Shown here one piece after another: positions 25,809 through 31,340 of a stretch of 33,057 bases of DNA. Under the pieces are notes generated by a model. That model was not told the DNA's origin and searched no databases. It saw only the letters and a program-made list of their open reading frames with translations. The DNA comes from Priapulus caudatus (lineage: Eukaryota > Priapulida > Priapulimorpha > Priapulimorphida > Priapulidae): the NCBI RefSeq assembly GCF_000485595.1, contig NW_014577091.1, forward strand, positions 363,568-396,624. The letters run 5' to 3'. The translations under genes were made by a program, and so were the position numbers. The number at the start of each line of letters is the position of its first letter. Position 1 is the stretch's first letter.

Positions 25809-28263
25809 TACCATCTGAACGCGGCCTGGTTGCCGAGAACACATTTCCAAGTATCCAAGTATTTTATTACCCTATTACCCTACATTGAGTGCATAATGCA
25901 ATCCAAGCAGAAGAATTATCAATTTTATATGGGGTCATAAGAGTAAATTAAGTGCCTCGTGCACAGAGAACAACACTGAGAAGTAGTTGTGAGTTGGTGC
26001 GACCTGAACTCGAACTAGCCGTAACAGTCCTAGGGTCATTACACTGAGCTATATCGCTCGAAACCTATTACCCAAATCAAATCAAGATAAAGTGCATTGC
26101 TTGACAATACAACAGCAGTGATCAAATTGTTACTTAAACCCAGACCCCTTCAGCTTAAAATAATGAGTGCTAGCCCTACAGCTACCATCTATATTTTGGC
26201 TAATTGACTGTCACTCTATCGTTTTCCTATACTCACCAGAGCTATCTGTATAATCTCCGGTATGTTTAGGTAGGCAGCTACGGGTTCCAACCCTTTTCCT
26301 ATTAGGTAGGATTCATTTGCCTTCTGTCGGTGCATCTTGTACCTATCCTGCTCGGAGTATATCGCCACCGAGCGTATATTCAGCTCCTGACATGCTCGGA
26401 ACACTCTGACCGCAATCTCCCCTAGCAAATAGAATACAATTATTGAATGATTAAACGACTGTTCAATTGAACAATTAATCGATCAATTGAACGTTTGAAT
26501 GATTAAACGACTTCAATTAAACAATCAATCGATCAATTGAACGTTTGAATTTTGACACATTCCATAGTGATGGCATTCTACCAGTAATGAGAACATGAAT
26601 TTAACAGATATGTGAATCAGCGATGTCGATAAAAAGCAAGCTCATAGCGAGAGATATTGTCTTGCATTTGCTACCAAATGCAGACCTGCAGACTTTCCTC
26701 ACACATGACTTTAGAAACAAGTGCCGCTGAGCGACACGGGCACGAAGCGCTCATCTAACGTCTACTGCGGTGACGTCTGTGTGGAAGTGCGTGGGATTCA
26801 TAGTAAACGCCTGTTAGTCCCAAATTTGTTCAACATACGCGCCAAAACAGTGGAAGAAACACAGGGATGGTATCAGGAACGCTTCTCGAAGGAATGTTCG
26901 TTGGGATCGGTTATGAAGTCTGCCACGAGAATGGCACTACATTTAAGTGTCTAAATTAAAGATGGAAGCTCCCATTGTTACGTAGTAGCAACAACTATGT
27001 TGATAGACAGAATAGGTAAGCCCTCATTCCCATTACCTATGCAAGCCTACGAGGGCTGAAATAGTAGAGCTGCCACCTGTAACTAAATGTAACAGCAGAG
27101 CAGAAACACACAGTACATATCACCGAACCACAATGCACTGGCAGCGCGCACGGCAAGTGGCATAAGTTACATGTAACTCACTGACAAGGTAAGAATGGCA
27201 ATAGAAATTATACGATTTAAAGGAGCATAACGACCCTTCCTTCAACGCCAAATTTAGCTTTTGGAGAATTTCAACTGTGAGCATTGTTAGCCTCATACAT
27301 CCAGCATGTATTAATTCTAACTAGGCAAACGCCGGCAGTCAAATCTTTCCTAACAGTAAAACAAATCCAAAGTTCATACCTGCCTCTTGAGGTCAAAAGG
27401 TTATCAGACACTTACTCTTCGCATGTCAGCGGACAAGTACATTTGCATGGTTCCTTTTAATAAAGGCATAAAAATGGTAGGTGCACCGCTGAAGACAAAA
27501 AGTTTTTAATCGCTTGCCGTCAGACATGTCCTCAGAAAATGGCTAAAATCAGCCCTGTGCCCATTGACGCTTTGACGCTGTGACGCTCCAATTTCTGCAC
27601 AGTGATGGCTTTTCCGACCATGATGCTATACACCGACTATCACGAGCCTATGTCGAGCCGTTTAGATTTGTGCCGCAATTTTGCATTTCCTCCCTATACC
27701 TTAAGGTAAGGAGGGAATGTTCCCCCTTCTTTTACACTTCTTGACCTTTGACCTTTGACCCCCAAATTGGTCATCCTGAGTCCTTTTCACGATACCCCCC
27801 GACGTCCTGAATATCGTGACCGTACGTCGAGCGGTTAAGATTTGTGCCCAACTATTGACGAACGGACGGACGGATGGACGGACGATCATGCGATTCTACA
27901 AGCTGCATCTGACTACGTCAGATGAGCTAAAAATTATATTTATATTACAGTTACAGTTACAGAAAAAAACTTGTCTAAATTTGATTACAGTCATGCACAA
28001 GAGTACAATATTCGATATAGTGCAATTCACATTATTTATATGTGAAAGGAAGTAAATTATAGATTACCTCTATTTGCTACCAGAAGTTTCTTTATTGGTC
28101 TTTCTTTCACATTCGGGTCGGTCGCACATGTCGTCTGCTTACACGCCAGAAGCTGGTATGGCAACCGGTATCCAAGCAATCGGCCATTGCCTGGCAATAT
28201 TTGTGCCAGGTGGGCAGTGCCGGCCATGCTTAGTTCAACCACTCGAGTGCGTAACCTCAACAT
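8536..28263 (-). CDS. PC: Mitochondrial pyruvate carboxylase, complete, 22 coding exons
   Basis: Twenty-two exons with GT-AG introns join without a frame break into 1203 residues; human PC has 1178. Order: matrix-targeting leader (about 1-55, Arg-rich, almost no acidic residues), biotin carboxylase (about 56-510, with glycine loop 218-223 and [10 protein letters not shown] at 344-353), an allosteric linker, carboxyltransferase (about 575-885, with [10 protein letters not shown] at 589-598, Lys763 in place of carbamylated human Lys741, HVHTHD at 791-796 and Thr930 of VTPSSK), and a biotinyl domain with AMKM, biotin-Lys1167. The enzyme makes oxaloacetate from pyruvate, bicarbonate and ATP in the matrix. 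An in-frame TAG upstream (28290-28288) fixes the first ATG. All active-site motifs are intact, so the gene should be functional. The introns carry most of the repeats in the window. Confidence 0.97.
8908..9009 (-). CDS. PC: PC exon 21
   Basis: The acceptor is GTTTTTTAG and the donor is GAG|GTGAGT. It encodes residues 1120-1153 ([15 protein letters not shown], then [19 protein letters not shown]), the start of the biotin carboxyl carrier fold. Confidence 0.94.
9180..9320 (-). CDS. PC: PC exon 20
   Basis: The acceptor is TACATGCAG and the donor is the weak AAG|GTTGGC. It encodes residues 1073-1119 ([11 protein letters not shown] to [18 protein letters not shown]). Reading on past the donor meets a stop after ten residues, which supports the weak site. 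Confidence 0.94.
9627..9728 (-). CDS. PC: PC exon 19
   Basis: The acceptor is TTTTCAG and the donor is ACG|GTAAGT. It encodes residues 1039-1072 ([20 protein letters not shown], then [14 protein letters not shown]), the linker that leads to the biotin carrier domain. This is one of the more divergent parts of the protein. Confidence 0.92.
10184..10940. mobile_element. 757-bp hAT-like element with long internal palindrome
   Basis: The termini 10184-10197 (CAGACCTGCCAACC) and 10927-10940 are perfect 14-bp inverted repeats. They are flanked by CAGAAGG (10177-10183) and CAGAAAGG (10941-10948), a target duplication of 7-8 bp with one indel. Inside, 10233-10320 and 10628-10715 form 88-bp inverted arms that differ at only five positions, all transitions. 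The loop has the module GAGTAGGCGACTCCCTAGACT (10585-10605) shared with the element at 434-639, next to TTAGGG-like sequence. It has no transposase. It lies in PC intron 18. Confidence 0.75.
11119..11268 (-). CDS. PC: PC exon 18
   Basis: The acceptor is GGGCGTAG and the donor is AAG|GTGTGT. It encodes residues 989-1038 ([20 protein letters not shown], then [15 protein letters not shown] and [11 protein letters not shown]). SAAMYP is a strongly conserved PC motif. Confidence 0.94.
11596..11775 (-). CDS. PC: PC exon 17
   Basis: The acceptor is TCTGACAG and the donor is AAG|GTACGA. It encodes residues 929-988, [20 protein letters not shown] to [11 protein letters not shown]. Thr930 matches human Thr908, the proton-shuttling residue of the carboxyltransferase. 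Confidence 0.95.
12030..12645. mobile_element. MITE-like element built of TTAATCATGATTAA palindromes
   Basis: The outer ends pair imperfectly: ACCTGGGGTTCACGATGCG from 12030 against ACCAGGGG...TTTCACGGAGCG read back from 12645. Inner arms 12141-12176 and 12568-12603 are inverted complements of 36 bp with one mismatch. The body is filled with variants of TTAATCATGATTAA plus a short ATTAATG tandem at 12105-12133. The plan is the same as in the element at 21998-22667. It has no coding capacity. It lies in PC intron 16. Confidence 0.7.
12890..13134 (-). CDS. PC: PC exon 16, GC-rich
   Basis: The acceptor is CCCCCCAG and the donor is the weak AAG|GTTCGC. It encodes residues 847-928: the [18 protein letters not shown] stretch, [20 protein letters not shown] and the tail before the catalytic Thr. 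Third-position GC is about 91% by hand count. Its 5' end is the source of the neighbouring tandem repeat. Confidence 0.96.
13121..13340. repeat. ~78-bp tandem repeat starting inside PC exon 16
   Basis: Three units start at 13121, 13197 and 13276 (76 and 79 bp apart; the third is partial). Each begins with CTTC..GTTCGATGC-like exon sequence, runs over a G-run and ends in GTCACGCAAGAGGTC-like sequence. On the PC strand the unit carries the first codons of exon 16 and its acceptor region. In the two intronic copies the acceptor AG has changed to AT, so they are not usable sites. Confidence 0.8.
13610..13735. repeat. Degenerate CTGTGTACAACAGCTGCC repeat
   Basis: Three diverged copies of a unit around GTACAACAGCTGCCATG lie at about 13617, 13683 and 13716 in PC intron 15, each with an E-box-like CAGCTG or CAGTTG core. 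It is probably a decayed tandem repeat. Confidence 0.45.
13749..13911. mobile_element. 163-bp hAT-type MITE with 8-bp target duplication
   Basis: The ends CATTGCTTCTTAAATT (13749-13764) and AATTTAAGAAGCACTG (13896-13911) are inverted complements with one mismatch. The flanks are CTCTATGC (13741-13748) and CTCTACGC (13912-13919), an 8-bp duplication with one change, as expected for hAT transposition. The interior repeats GGTGAATGAAA-like words. It lies in PC intron 15 about 100 bp from exon 15. Confidence 0.8.
14013..14262 (-). CDS. PC: PC exon 15, GC-rich carboxyltransferase core
   Basis: The acceptor is CTTCGCAG and the donor is ACAG|GTAACG. It encodes residues 764-846: [34 protein letters not shown] and [20 protein letters not shown]. 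His793 and His795 are the expected metal ligands. Third-position GC is about 88%. The pyrimidine tract of its acceptor lies in sequence matching a retrotransposon read backwards. Confidence 0.96.
14273..14736 (+). mobile_element. Non-LTR retrotransposon 3' fragment (reverse transcriptase C-terminus)
   Basis: Plus-strand frames give [17 protein letters not shown], then after a frameshift [49 protein letters not shown] and a Trp/Glu-rich tail. This is the familiar C-terminal end of invertebrate non-LTR reverse transcriptases, with the WGWVGH and GRPKATW motifs. It ends in a TAG/AGT trinucleotide run (14707-14736), like the simple-repeat tails of some non-LTR elements. The catalytic core is missing and the frame is broken, so it is dead. 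A ~30-bp piece around 14275-14303 repeats 14447-14475. It lies antisense in PC intron 14. Confidence 0.85.
15102..15235 (-). CDS. PC: PC exon 14
   Basis: The acceptor is CATCCAG and the donor is AAG|GTGAGC. It encodes residues 719-763, [19 protein letters not shown] to [13 protein letters not shown]. The last codon is Lys763, the carbamylated metal-bridging lysine. Third-position GC is about 57%, in contrast to exons 15 and 16. Confidence 0.95.
15396..15502 (-). CDS. PC: PC exon 13
   Basis: The acceptor is CACTCTAG and the donor is CTG|GTGAGT. It encodes residues 683-718, [20 protein letters not shown] to [19 protein letters not shown] corresponds to RVFDSLNY in vertebrates. Confidence 0.95.
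15860..16016 (-). CDS. PC: PC exon 12
   Basis: The acceptor is ACGATAG and the donor is GA|GTGAGT. It encodes residues 631-682, [19 protein letters not shown] to YPDNVVF. It contains [10 protein letters not shown] of the carboxyltransferase barrel, where the Arg contacts pyruvate in known structures. Third-position GC is about 76%. Confidence 0.95.
16081..16440. repeat. Repeated GCGCACATTGCCGAACATTT motif with hairpins
   Basis: Copies of GCGCACATTGCCGAACATTT or near variants start at about 16085, 16154, 16323 and 16400. Inverted partners such as GGCAATGTGCG at 16127-16137 form a stem with the first copy, and TTCGACGAACAATGTTCGA is also palindromic. This looks like a decayed inverted-repeat element in PC intron 11, but I could not define both ends. 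Confidence 0.55.
16749..16973 (-). CDS. PC: PC exon 11: start of carboxyltransferase
   Basis: The acceptor is CTTGTAG and the donor is GAG|GTAGGT. It encodes residues 556-630, [16 protein letters not shown] to [24 protein letters not shown] at 589-603 carries the metal-binding Asp589 and the conserved Arg and Gln of the active site. Confidence 0.96.
17255..17492 (-). CDS. PC: PC exon 10: end of BC region and linker
   Basis: The acceptor is CCTTCAG and the donor is C|GTAAGC. It encodes residues 477-555: [39 protein letters not shown] and a Pro/Thr-rich variable linker. Third-position GC is about 84%. Confidence 0.95.
17493..18065 (-). other. PC intron 9, nothing recognised
   Basis: A 573-bp intron, pyrimidine-rich on the plus strand between 17750 and 18050, with short CATCCCTCCA and GGACGTC words. 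No element ends or coding similarity were seen. Confidence 0.6.
18066..18248 (-). CDS. PC: PC exon 9, GC-rich 5' half
   Basis: The acceptor is TGCTTGTAG and the donor is AAG|GTGAGC. It encodes residues 416-476, [18 protein letters not shown] to [11 protein letters not shown], including [11 protein letters not shown] of the biotin carboxylase C-lobe. The first 35 codons have about 91% GC at third positions and the last dozen far less. Its acceptor is duplicated in the adjoining minisatellite. Confidence 0.96.
18235..18480. repeat. 69-bp minisatellite carrying copies of a PC 3' splice site
   Basis: Units start at 18235, 18304, 18381 and 18450 (69, 77 and 69 bp, then a partial unit). Each begins C(C/T)TGTGCGG(A/T)ACAC and continues CTACAAGCAAG. 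On the PC strand this reads CTTGCTTGTAG|GTGTACCGCAC, the acceptor and first bases of exon 9. The real acceptor is in unit 1. Units 2 (AG at 18319-18318) and 4 (AG at 18465-18464) keep the AG; unit 3 has lost it (TGTGG). Confidence 0.9.
18649..18811 (-). CDS. PC: PC exon 8
   Basis: The acceptor is GTTGCAG and the donor is GAG|GTAGCG. It encodes residues 361-415, [19 protein letters not shown] to QPDAGRIE, with [20 protein letters not shown] of the biotin carboxylase C-lobe. Third-position GC is about 65%. Confidence 0.95.
20000..20540. repeat. ~33-bp minisatellite (GTAAATGTGGAGCTATACTGAG) in PC intron 7
   Basis: Six or seven copies of a ~33-bp unit around GGTAAATGTGGAGYTATACTG, with GAGGTAGGAA between them, lie at 20300-20520. 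A more degenerate GGGTAG/GTGGGGTA-rich zone extends back to 20000. The array ends ~50 bp from the exon 7 donor, so it forms the 5' end of intron 7 on the PC strand. The rest of the intron (18812-20000) shows nothing recognisable. Confidence 0.85.
20591..20754 (-). CDS. PC: PC exon 7, biotin carboxylase active site
   Basis: The acceptor is GCTTGCAG and the donor is GG|GTGAGC. It encodes residues 307-360, [15 protein letters not shown] to [27 protein letters not shown] holds Glu344, Asn346 and Arg348, matching the metal-binding and catalytic residues of bacterial biotin carboxylase. The Ser/Thr usually between Asn and Arg is Ala here; that position varies across the family. Third-position GC is about 91%. 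Confidence 0.96.
20785..20973. mobile_element. 189-bp MITE with CAGGGGCGTGTACAGG ends
   Basis: Perfect 16-bp inverted ends lie at 20785-20800 and 20958-20973, flanked by the 5-bp direct repeat GGTCG on both sides. G-runs and C-runs of 8-10 bases adjoin the ends. CAGGGGCG-type ends are typical of hAT-like non-autonomous elements, but hAT duplications are 8 bp, so the assignment is uncertain. It lies in PC intron 6 only ~30 bp upstream of the exon 7 acceptor. Confidence 0.8.
21388..21494 (-). CDS. PC: PC exon 6
   Basis: The acceptor is CTATTAG and the donor is GAG|GTAGGT. It encodes residues 271-306, [20 protein letters not shown] to [27 protein letters not shown] is the strongly conserved ATP-grasp/biotin carboxylase block. 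Confidence 0.96.
21685..21802 (-). CDS. PC: PC exon 5
   Basis: The acceptor is CTATTGCAG and the donor is CTAG|GTGACG. It encodes residues 232-270, [20 protein letters not shown] to PRHIEVQIL. Third-position GC is only about 49%, the lowest I counted. Confidence 0.96.
21998..22667. mobile_element. 670-bp MITE-like element built of AACTCTGAGTTA palindromes
   Basis: Positions 21998-22028 (CTGGACCCGGTTCCACAGTC...) and 22637-22667 are perfect 31-bp inverted repeats. The inner terminal motif TTTCACAGTCGTGGATTAAC repeats at 22069-22088. TTAACTC(T/A)GAGTTAA palindromes fill both subterminal zones, and the middle is unique. There is no coding capacity and no clear target duplication. It lies in PC intron 4. 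Confidence 0.8.
23264..23409 (-). CDS. PC: PC exon 4, ATP-grasp glycine loop
   Basis: The acceptor is TGCTTAG and the donor is AAG|GTAGAG. It encodes residues 183-231, [18 protein letters not shown] to [16 protein letters not shown] at 217-225 is the flexible glycine loop that closes on ATP. Confidence 0.96.
23961..24126 (-). CDS. PC: PC exon 3
   Basis: The acceptor is TTGTTCAG and the donor is the weak CAG|GTTGGT. It encodes residues 128-182, [16 protein letters not shown] to [18 protein letters not shown] and MGDKVEAR are N-lobe motifs of biotin carboxylases. Confidence 0.96.
24127..25390 (-). other. PC intron 2, first part: mostly unique sequence
   Basis: No gene or element ends were seen. 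Between about 25148 and 25240 there are degenerate GACTCGG/GGCCTCGG words. On the minus strand these create a short Glu/Ser/Ala-rich open frame that I do not consider a gene. Confidence 0.5.
25403..25435. repeat. (GGACTC)n microsatellite
   Basis: Five and a half tandem hexamers of GGACTC lie in PC intron 2, with related degenerate copies ~200 bp to the left. Confidence 0.9.
25775..25804. repeat. (TA)n microsatellite
   Basis: Fifteen uninterrupted TA units in PC intron 2. Confidence 0.95.
25995..26057 (-). ncRNA. tRNA-like remnant, possible SINE head
   Basis: On the minus strand the sequence starts GCGATATAGCTCAGTG, resembling a tRNA D-arm/A-box, and has AGTTCGAGTTC, resembling a B-box, then GGTCGCACCA. 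The ends GCGA and TCGC can pair. From the first base to the discriminator it is only ~60 nt, and the T-stem and anticodon stem pair poorly, so it is not a working tRNA. A tRNA-derived SINE head or tRNA pseudogene are both possible. Confidence 0.3.
26237..26421 (-). CDS. PC: PC exon 2, start of biotin carboxylase domain
   Basis: The acceptor is TTTGCTAG and the donor is CTG|GTGAGT. It encodes residues 66-127, [19 protein letters not shown] to [17 protein letters not shown], completed with exon 1, opens the biotin carboxylase fold, and YSEQD follows. Confidence 0.96.
26445..26550. repeat. ~51-bp tandem duplication next to PC exon 2
   Basis: Two units start at 26445 and 26497 (52 and 50 bp), each GAATGATTAAACGACT...GATCAATTGAACGTTT, with a third partial start at 26547. 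The array begins 24 bp upstream of the exon 2 acceptor. It is AT-rich and contains CAATTG palindromes. Confidence 0.85.
26551..27640. other. PC intron 1, unique sequence
   Basis: No element ends or coding similarity were recognised. One 77-codon plus-strand frame near 26721-26954 has no family motif. Confidence 0.5.
27700..27900. repeat. Dispersed repeat ending in a CGGACGGACGGA run
   Basis: It contains CTTGACCTTTGACCTTTGAC, then TATCGTGACCGTACGTCGAG, and ends ATTGACGAACGGACGGACGG. The words GTTATCGTTGACCGTA and GTTGACGGACGGAC in the repeat at 29340-29400 resemble it, so the two may belong to one dispersed family. A related GTCGAGCCGTTTAGATTTGTGCC lies ~180 bp before. It sits in PC intron 1. 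Confidence 0.45.
28068..28263 (-). CDS. PC: PC exon 1: start codon and mitochondrial leader
   Basis: ATG at 28263-28261 follows CAACG and is preceded in frame by TAG at 28290-28288. It encodes residues 1-65, [15 protein letters not shown] to [11 protein letters not shown]. The leader has several Arg and few acidic residues before about residue 50, as expected for matrix import; the cleavage site is not certain. The donor is AGAG|GTAATC. A second Met lies at residue 13. Confidence 0.92.
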
Positions 28264-28470
28264 CGTTGCAATGTGGTCGGCTCTAGTCTATATGATGAGG
28301 TTCGATCCCAGTTGCCGTGGTAAAGAGGCCAGAGCCCGGCGTCAAGGTTGATGCGACTTCCCTCTCTAGTATATCGGTGTACAAGTCTCCCAAGCCTGCA
28401 ATACATACAGGATGAAAGTGTCAATGACACTGTAGCTCACCTTGGGTGTGATAGAAGGGGGAGGGGGGAT
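28264..28470 (-). promoter_or_regulatory. PC 5' leader with possible 45-bp intron
   Basis: Upstream of the ATG, minus-strand CCCAAG|GTGAGC (donor G at 28440) and TGTATGTATTGCAG|GC (acceptor ending at 28396) would bound a 45-bp 5'UTR intron. Both sites fit consensus well but the intron would be very short. The promoter is probably within a few hundred bases, but no defined core element can be named. Confidence 0.25.
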
Positions 28471-28476
28471 ATATAA

Positions 28477-28536
28477 AGCAAGAGTATATATGGGAGAACT
28501 CCCATTATATAGCATATCTCCCATTATATACTCTTG
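28477..28536. repeat. Hairpin CAAGAGTATATATGGGAGA upstream of PC
   Basis: CAAGAGTATATATGGGAG (28477-28494) and CTCCCATTATATACTCTTG (28518-28536) are inverted complements apart from one inserted base. The loop contains a further CTCCCATTATATAG copy. It may be a small fold-back insertion. It also gives TATA-like words 210-270 bp upstream of the PC start codon. Confidence 0.6.
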
Positions 28537-28893
28537 ATAATGATATATGCATAAGTTTTGATGCGAAAATAAATGTTTCAGATCTATAAAAGTCTGAAAT
28601 CTTGACGAGAGATGGCGCTACGTCTAAATGATGGCCATTTTGGTTTTCGAATATCGCGCAAATAAAAACAATAAAATATTCCAGTCAAATTACTGTAACA
28701 AAGAATCTAAAGCACAATATTACACGTATATAGGTATGATTGTAGAGTTGTTGACCAGCTAGACGAAATAAACGTAATAGGACGTTGTCATCTCTCCCAT
28801 AGGAGTAACAACTGTTTTGGGGCTAGCCTTACACCACCACATAATACCAAAATTTAACAAAATCGAATGAATTTAGATGGCCATTTCCATTTT

Positions 28894-29358
28894 TGCCAAA
28901 AAGTGGACGTGGCTCGAAAGTAGGTCGACTGGCGTGCTCCAAAATAGGACGTTCAAACCTCTCCCATTGGAGTAACAACTGCATGCAATTTGAAACATGT
29001 GGGTCAAACGGTTCTCGAATTATCGTTGACCGTAGGCAGACACTGAAATGCATAGTAAAATTGCCAAAATCTACCTAATTTGCATAATTAAAAAAAAAAT
29101 AAAAACCTGTGTGATATGTTTTGGGACCAGTCCCCATTCATTCACATATATGATAATGAATAATACCAAAAATGATACCAGAAATGAGCAAAATCCGTTG
29201 AACCTGAACTGACTTATGCCAAAAAGTGGACGTGGCTCGAATGTAGGTAGACTGGCATGCTCCAAAATAGGACGTTCAAACCTCTCCCATGGGAGTAACA
29301 ACTATATGCAATTTGAAACATGTGGGTCAAACGGTTCTTGAGTTATCGTTGACCGTAG
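28894..29358. repeat. 142-bp direct repeat pair, 323 bp apart
   Basis: 28894-29035 and 29217-29358 match at 134 of 142 positions (hand count). A partial third copy of the GGACGTT..CTCTCCCAT..GGAGTAACAACT core lies at about 28779-28816. Similarity extends upstream over ATAATACCAAAA. The right copy runs into GTTGACGGACGGACATACGA and a GCTCATCTTGACGATG tail. This is probably a dispersed element with an internal duplication; its class is unknown. Confidence 0.75.
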
Positions 29359-29480
29359 CCAAATGTTGACGGACGGACATACGACAGACGACACCCAGTG
29401 GCCATAGCTCATCTTGACGATGTCAAGGCAAGCTAATAAAAAACGAGAACTGCAAGCATATTTACACTTCATGAAGACTA

Positions 29481-29923
29481 CAGTAAAAACCCACGTATGG
29501 GAACCTAGTGATTAAGAACCTAGTAGCTGTTAGGCTAAGATTTTCCATTTAGACCCCCTTGACATAAGAACCCGTTTTAGCCTAAAATTTGAAACAGGTT
29601 CTTATTTGATAAAATTCAGTTAACACTTAAAAATTCATAAATCAACTAAAACAAAAAAGAAATAAGATAACCTAGAATAGAGTTTGTATTTGTCTAGATT
29701 GCAGTCATTTAGACATAATTATATGCATATTTTATATAAACAATAAACCGCACCAACATAAAACCAACAACCGCACCAATATTCTACAACCAACAAGCAC
29801 CTTTTTTCTTAAGAACCAATTTAAGAACCTAAATAGCCTAATTTCCCAGTAAACACCAATTATATAAGAACCTTTTTAGGCTAACTTAGAAAAATGCAGG
29901 TTCTTATACGCAGGTTTTTACTG
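29481..29923. mobile_element. 443-bp mariner-like MITE with TA target duplication
   Basis: It starts CAGTAAAAACCCACGTATGG and ends with the inverted complement CGCAGGTTTTTACTG, flanked by TA at 29479-29480 and 29924-29925. AAGAACCT/AGGTTCTTA words with GGCTAA recur in both subterminal zones and in the body. CAGTAAAA ends with a TA duplication are typical of Tc1/mariner-type non-autonomous elements. There is no transposase. Confidence 0.8.
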
Positions 29924-29929
29924 TACTCG

Positions 29930-31340
29930 CTACTTAGACGCTTTTCATTGTCATGTAATCAATTTCAAACTAAACAGTTTCCTCGCACTTCTGATTAACT
30001 ACATTCTCGTTTATAAAAATCAAGATCAGACTCAGGTCGTAGTATAGTAAGGGGCACGAAGATTGGTGAGGAAAACGACTAATTAGGCCAACCTTGTACA
30101 AAATCTTTCACAAAACGTGGCTTAATGATCATGATGGCTGGCCAGGGTTTTTTGGCCATTATTCAGTTATATGCTCACTAGGTGTACGAAAAAGAAGCGA
30201 AGAGTACGAAAGAGTTTAACTTTTGATCAAGGAAATTGAAGGGATCTCTGCGCTTAAAAAGAAAAGATCCACAACAAACTGATGGTATATCTGATGTCTA
30301 ATTATCAAAACAAAGATAACGATAATGCACAAACAATCACCGGAATGACCTAAACGGAATCTGTATGTTTCTAAAACTCAATTTAAATTTAATTAAAAAT
30401 CGACTTAATTTTCTTGTGGATCATATTGTGTTCACAATAGGTGGGCAATTCTCTAATTTTGGTTATGTATAGCAAAATTTTCGAGGATTCACACCAAGTG
30501 CTGCTGATGACAAACCCATTGAAACCATGGAGTCTGATAGTAATGCAAGGTGCTTTTGGCACCGGACCGACATGAAATTATATTTTGGAATATCCATATC
30601 TATTTACAGCAGGTACTCTCACTGCCATGGAAACGTTCAGAAAGACAATACTAGTTATGACACGCAAAAAAAGTAATCGAAGCTGAGTATGTAAAAATAT
30701 AACACGGATATATAAAGTCAATAAAGTGCTGGTTATTAGGAATCTCGTCTGAGAAGTCCATTCTACATAGCCACCTCCATAGAGAATCTCGTCTCCCATT
30801 GTCTTGCGTTATTTCAAAAGATATGGCAATATCATTACATATTCCTCTTTTTTACGTGGATTTTTAAAATCTTCACTATACAATAGCATGCGTAACGCAA
30901 TACAGCATGGATATACGTGAAGACAATTGAATTAATGAATAAGTATGACTCATATTATGTGAATAAGTAAGATTTTATGACAGCACAAGAGTATGCTCTT
31001 GCTTATTTATGAATATGTTTTTCATATTGCGAGAGCAGTCGTCCTCTGTTTGCTCTGGAGGACTGCCCTCGTGTTTCATATTTGTTCTATTCCACCTAAT
31101 CCTGAACAGCAGGCAAGATAGAAGGCGATGTCATCACGTCTGGTGGAGATGAAATTTGCGTCACAGGTTGATTCGAAATCCCCTGTTTATGTCGGCAATT
31201 GCATCTAAGCTCACCGTTGCTCGTGTCAATCACGTATGATCGACTACTATGCTCCTCAAACTACTCAACGTCGGTTGTTTGTTGGTTCACACTCCAACAC
31301 TGTTTCACACTGTTCATTCAACACTGTTTATTGATTTTTG
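29930..31340. other. Upstream flank without recognised gene
   Basis: AT-rich sequence. There are two small hairpins: CAAGAG-TATG-CTCTTG at 30986-31001, and GCGAGAGCAGTCGTCCTC against GAGGACTGCCCTCG at about 31029-31071. No coding similarity was seen on either strand. Confidence 0.5.

Noticed and set aside
26721-26954. 77-codon plus-strand frame in PC intron 1
   Set aside because: No recognisable motif, antisense to PC and without splice partners. It could be a decayed element but nothing shows it.
28299-28309. GGTTCGATCCC, a perfect Pol III B-box word
   Set aside because: No A-box at tRNA spacing and no cloverleaf; it falls in the PC 5' leader and is probably chance.
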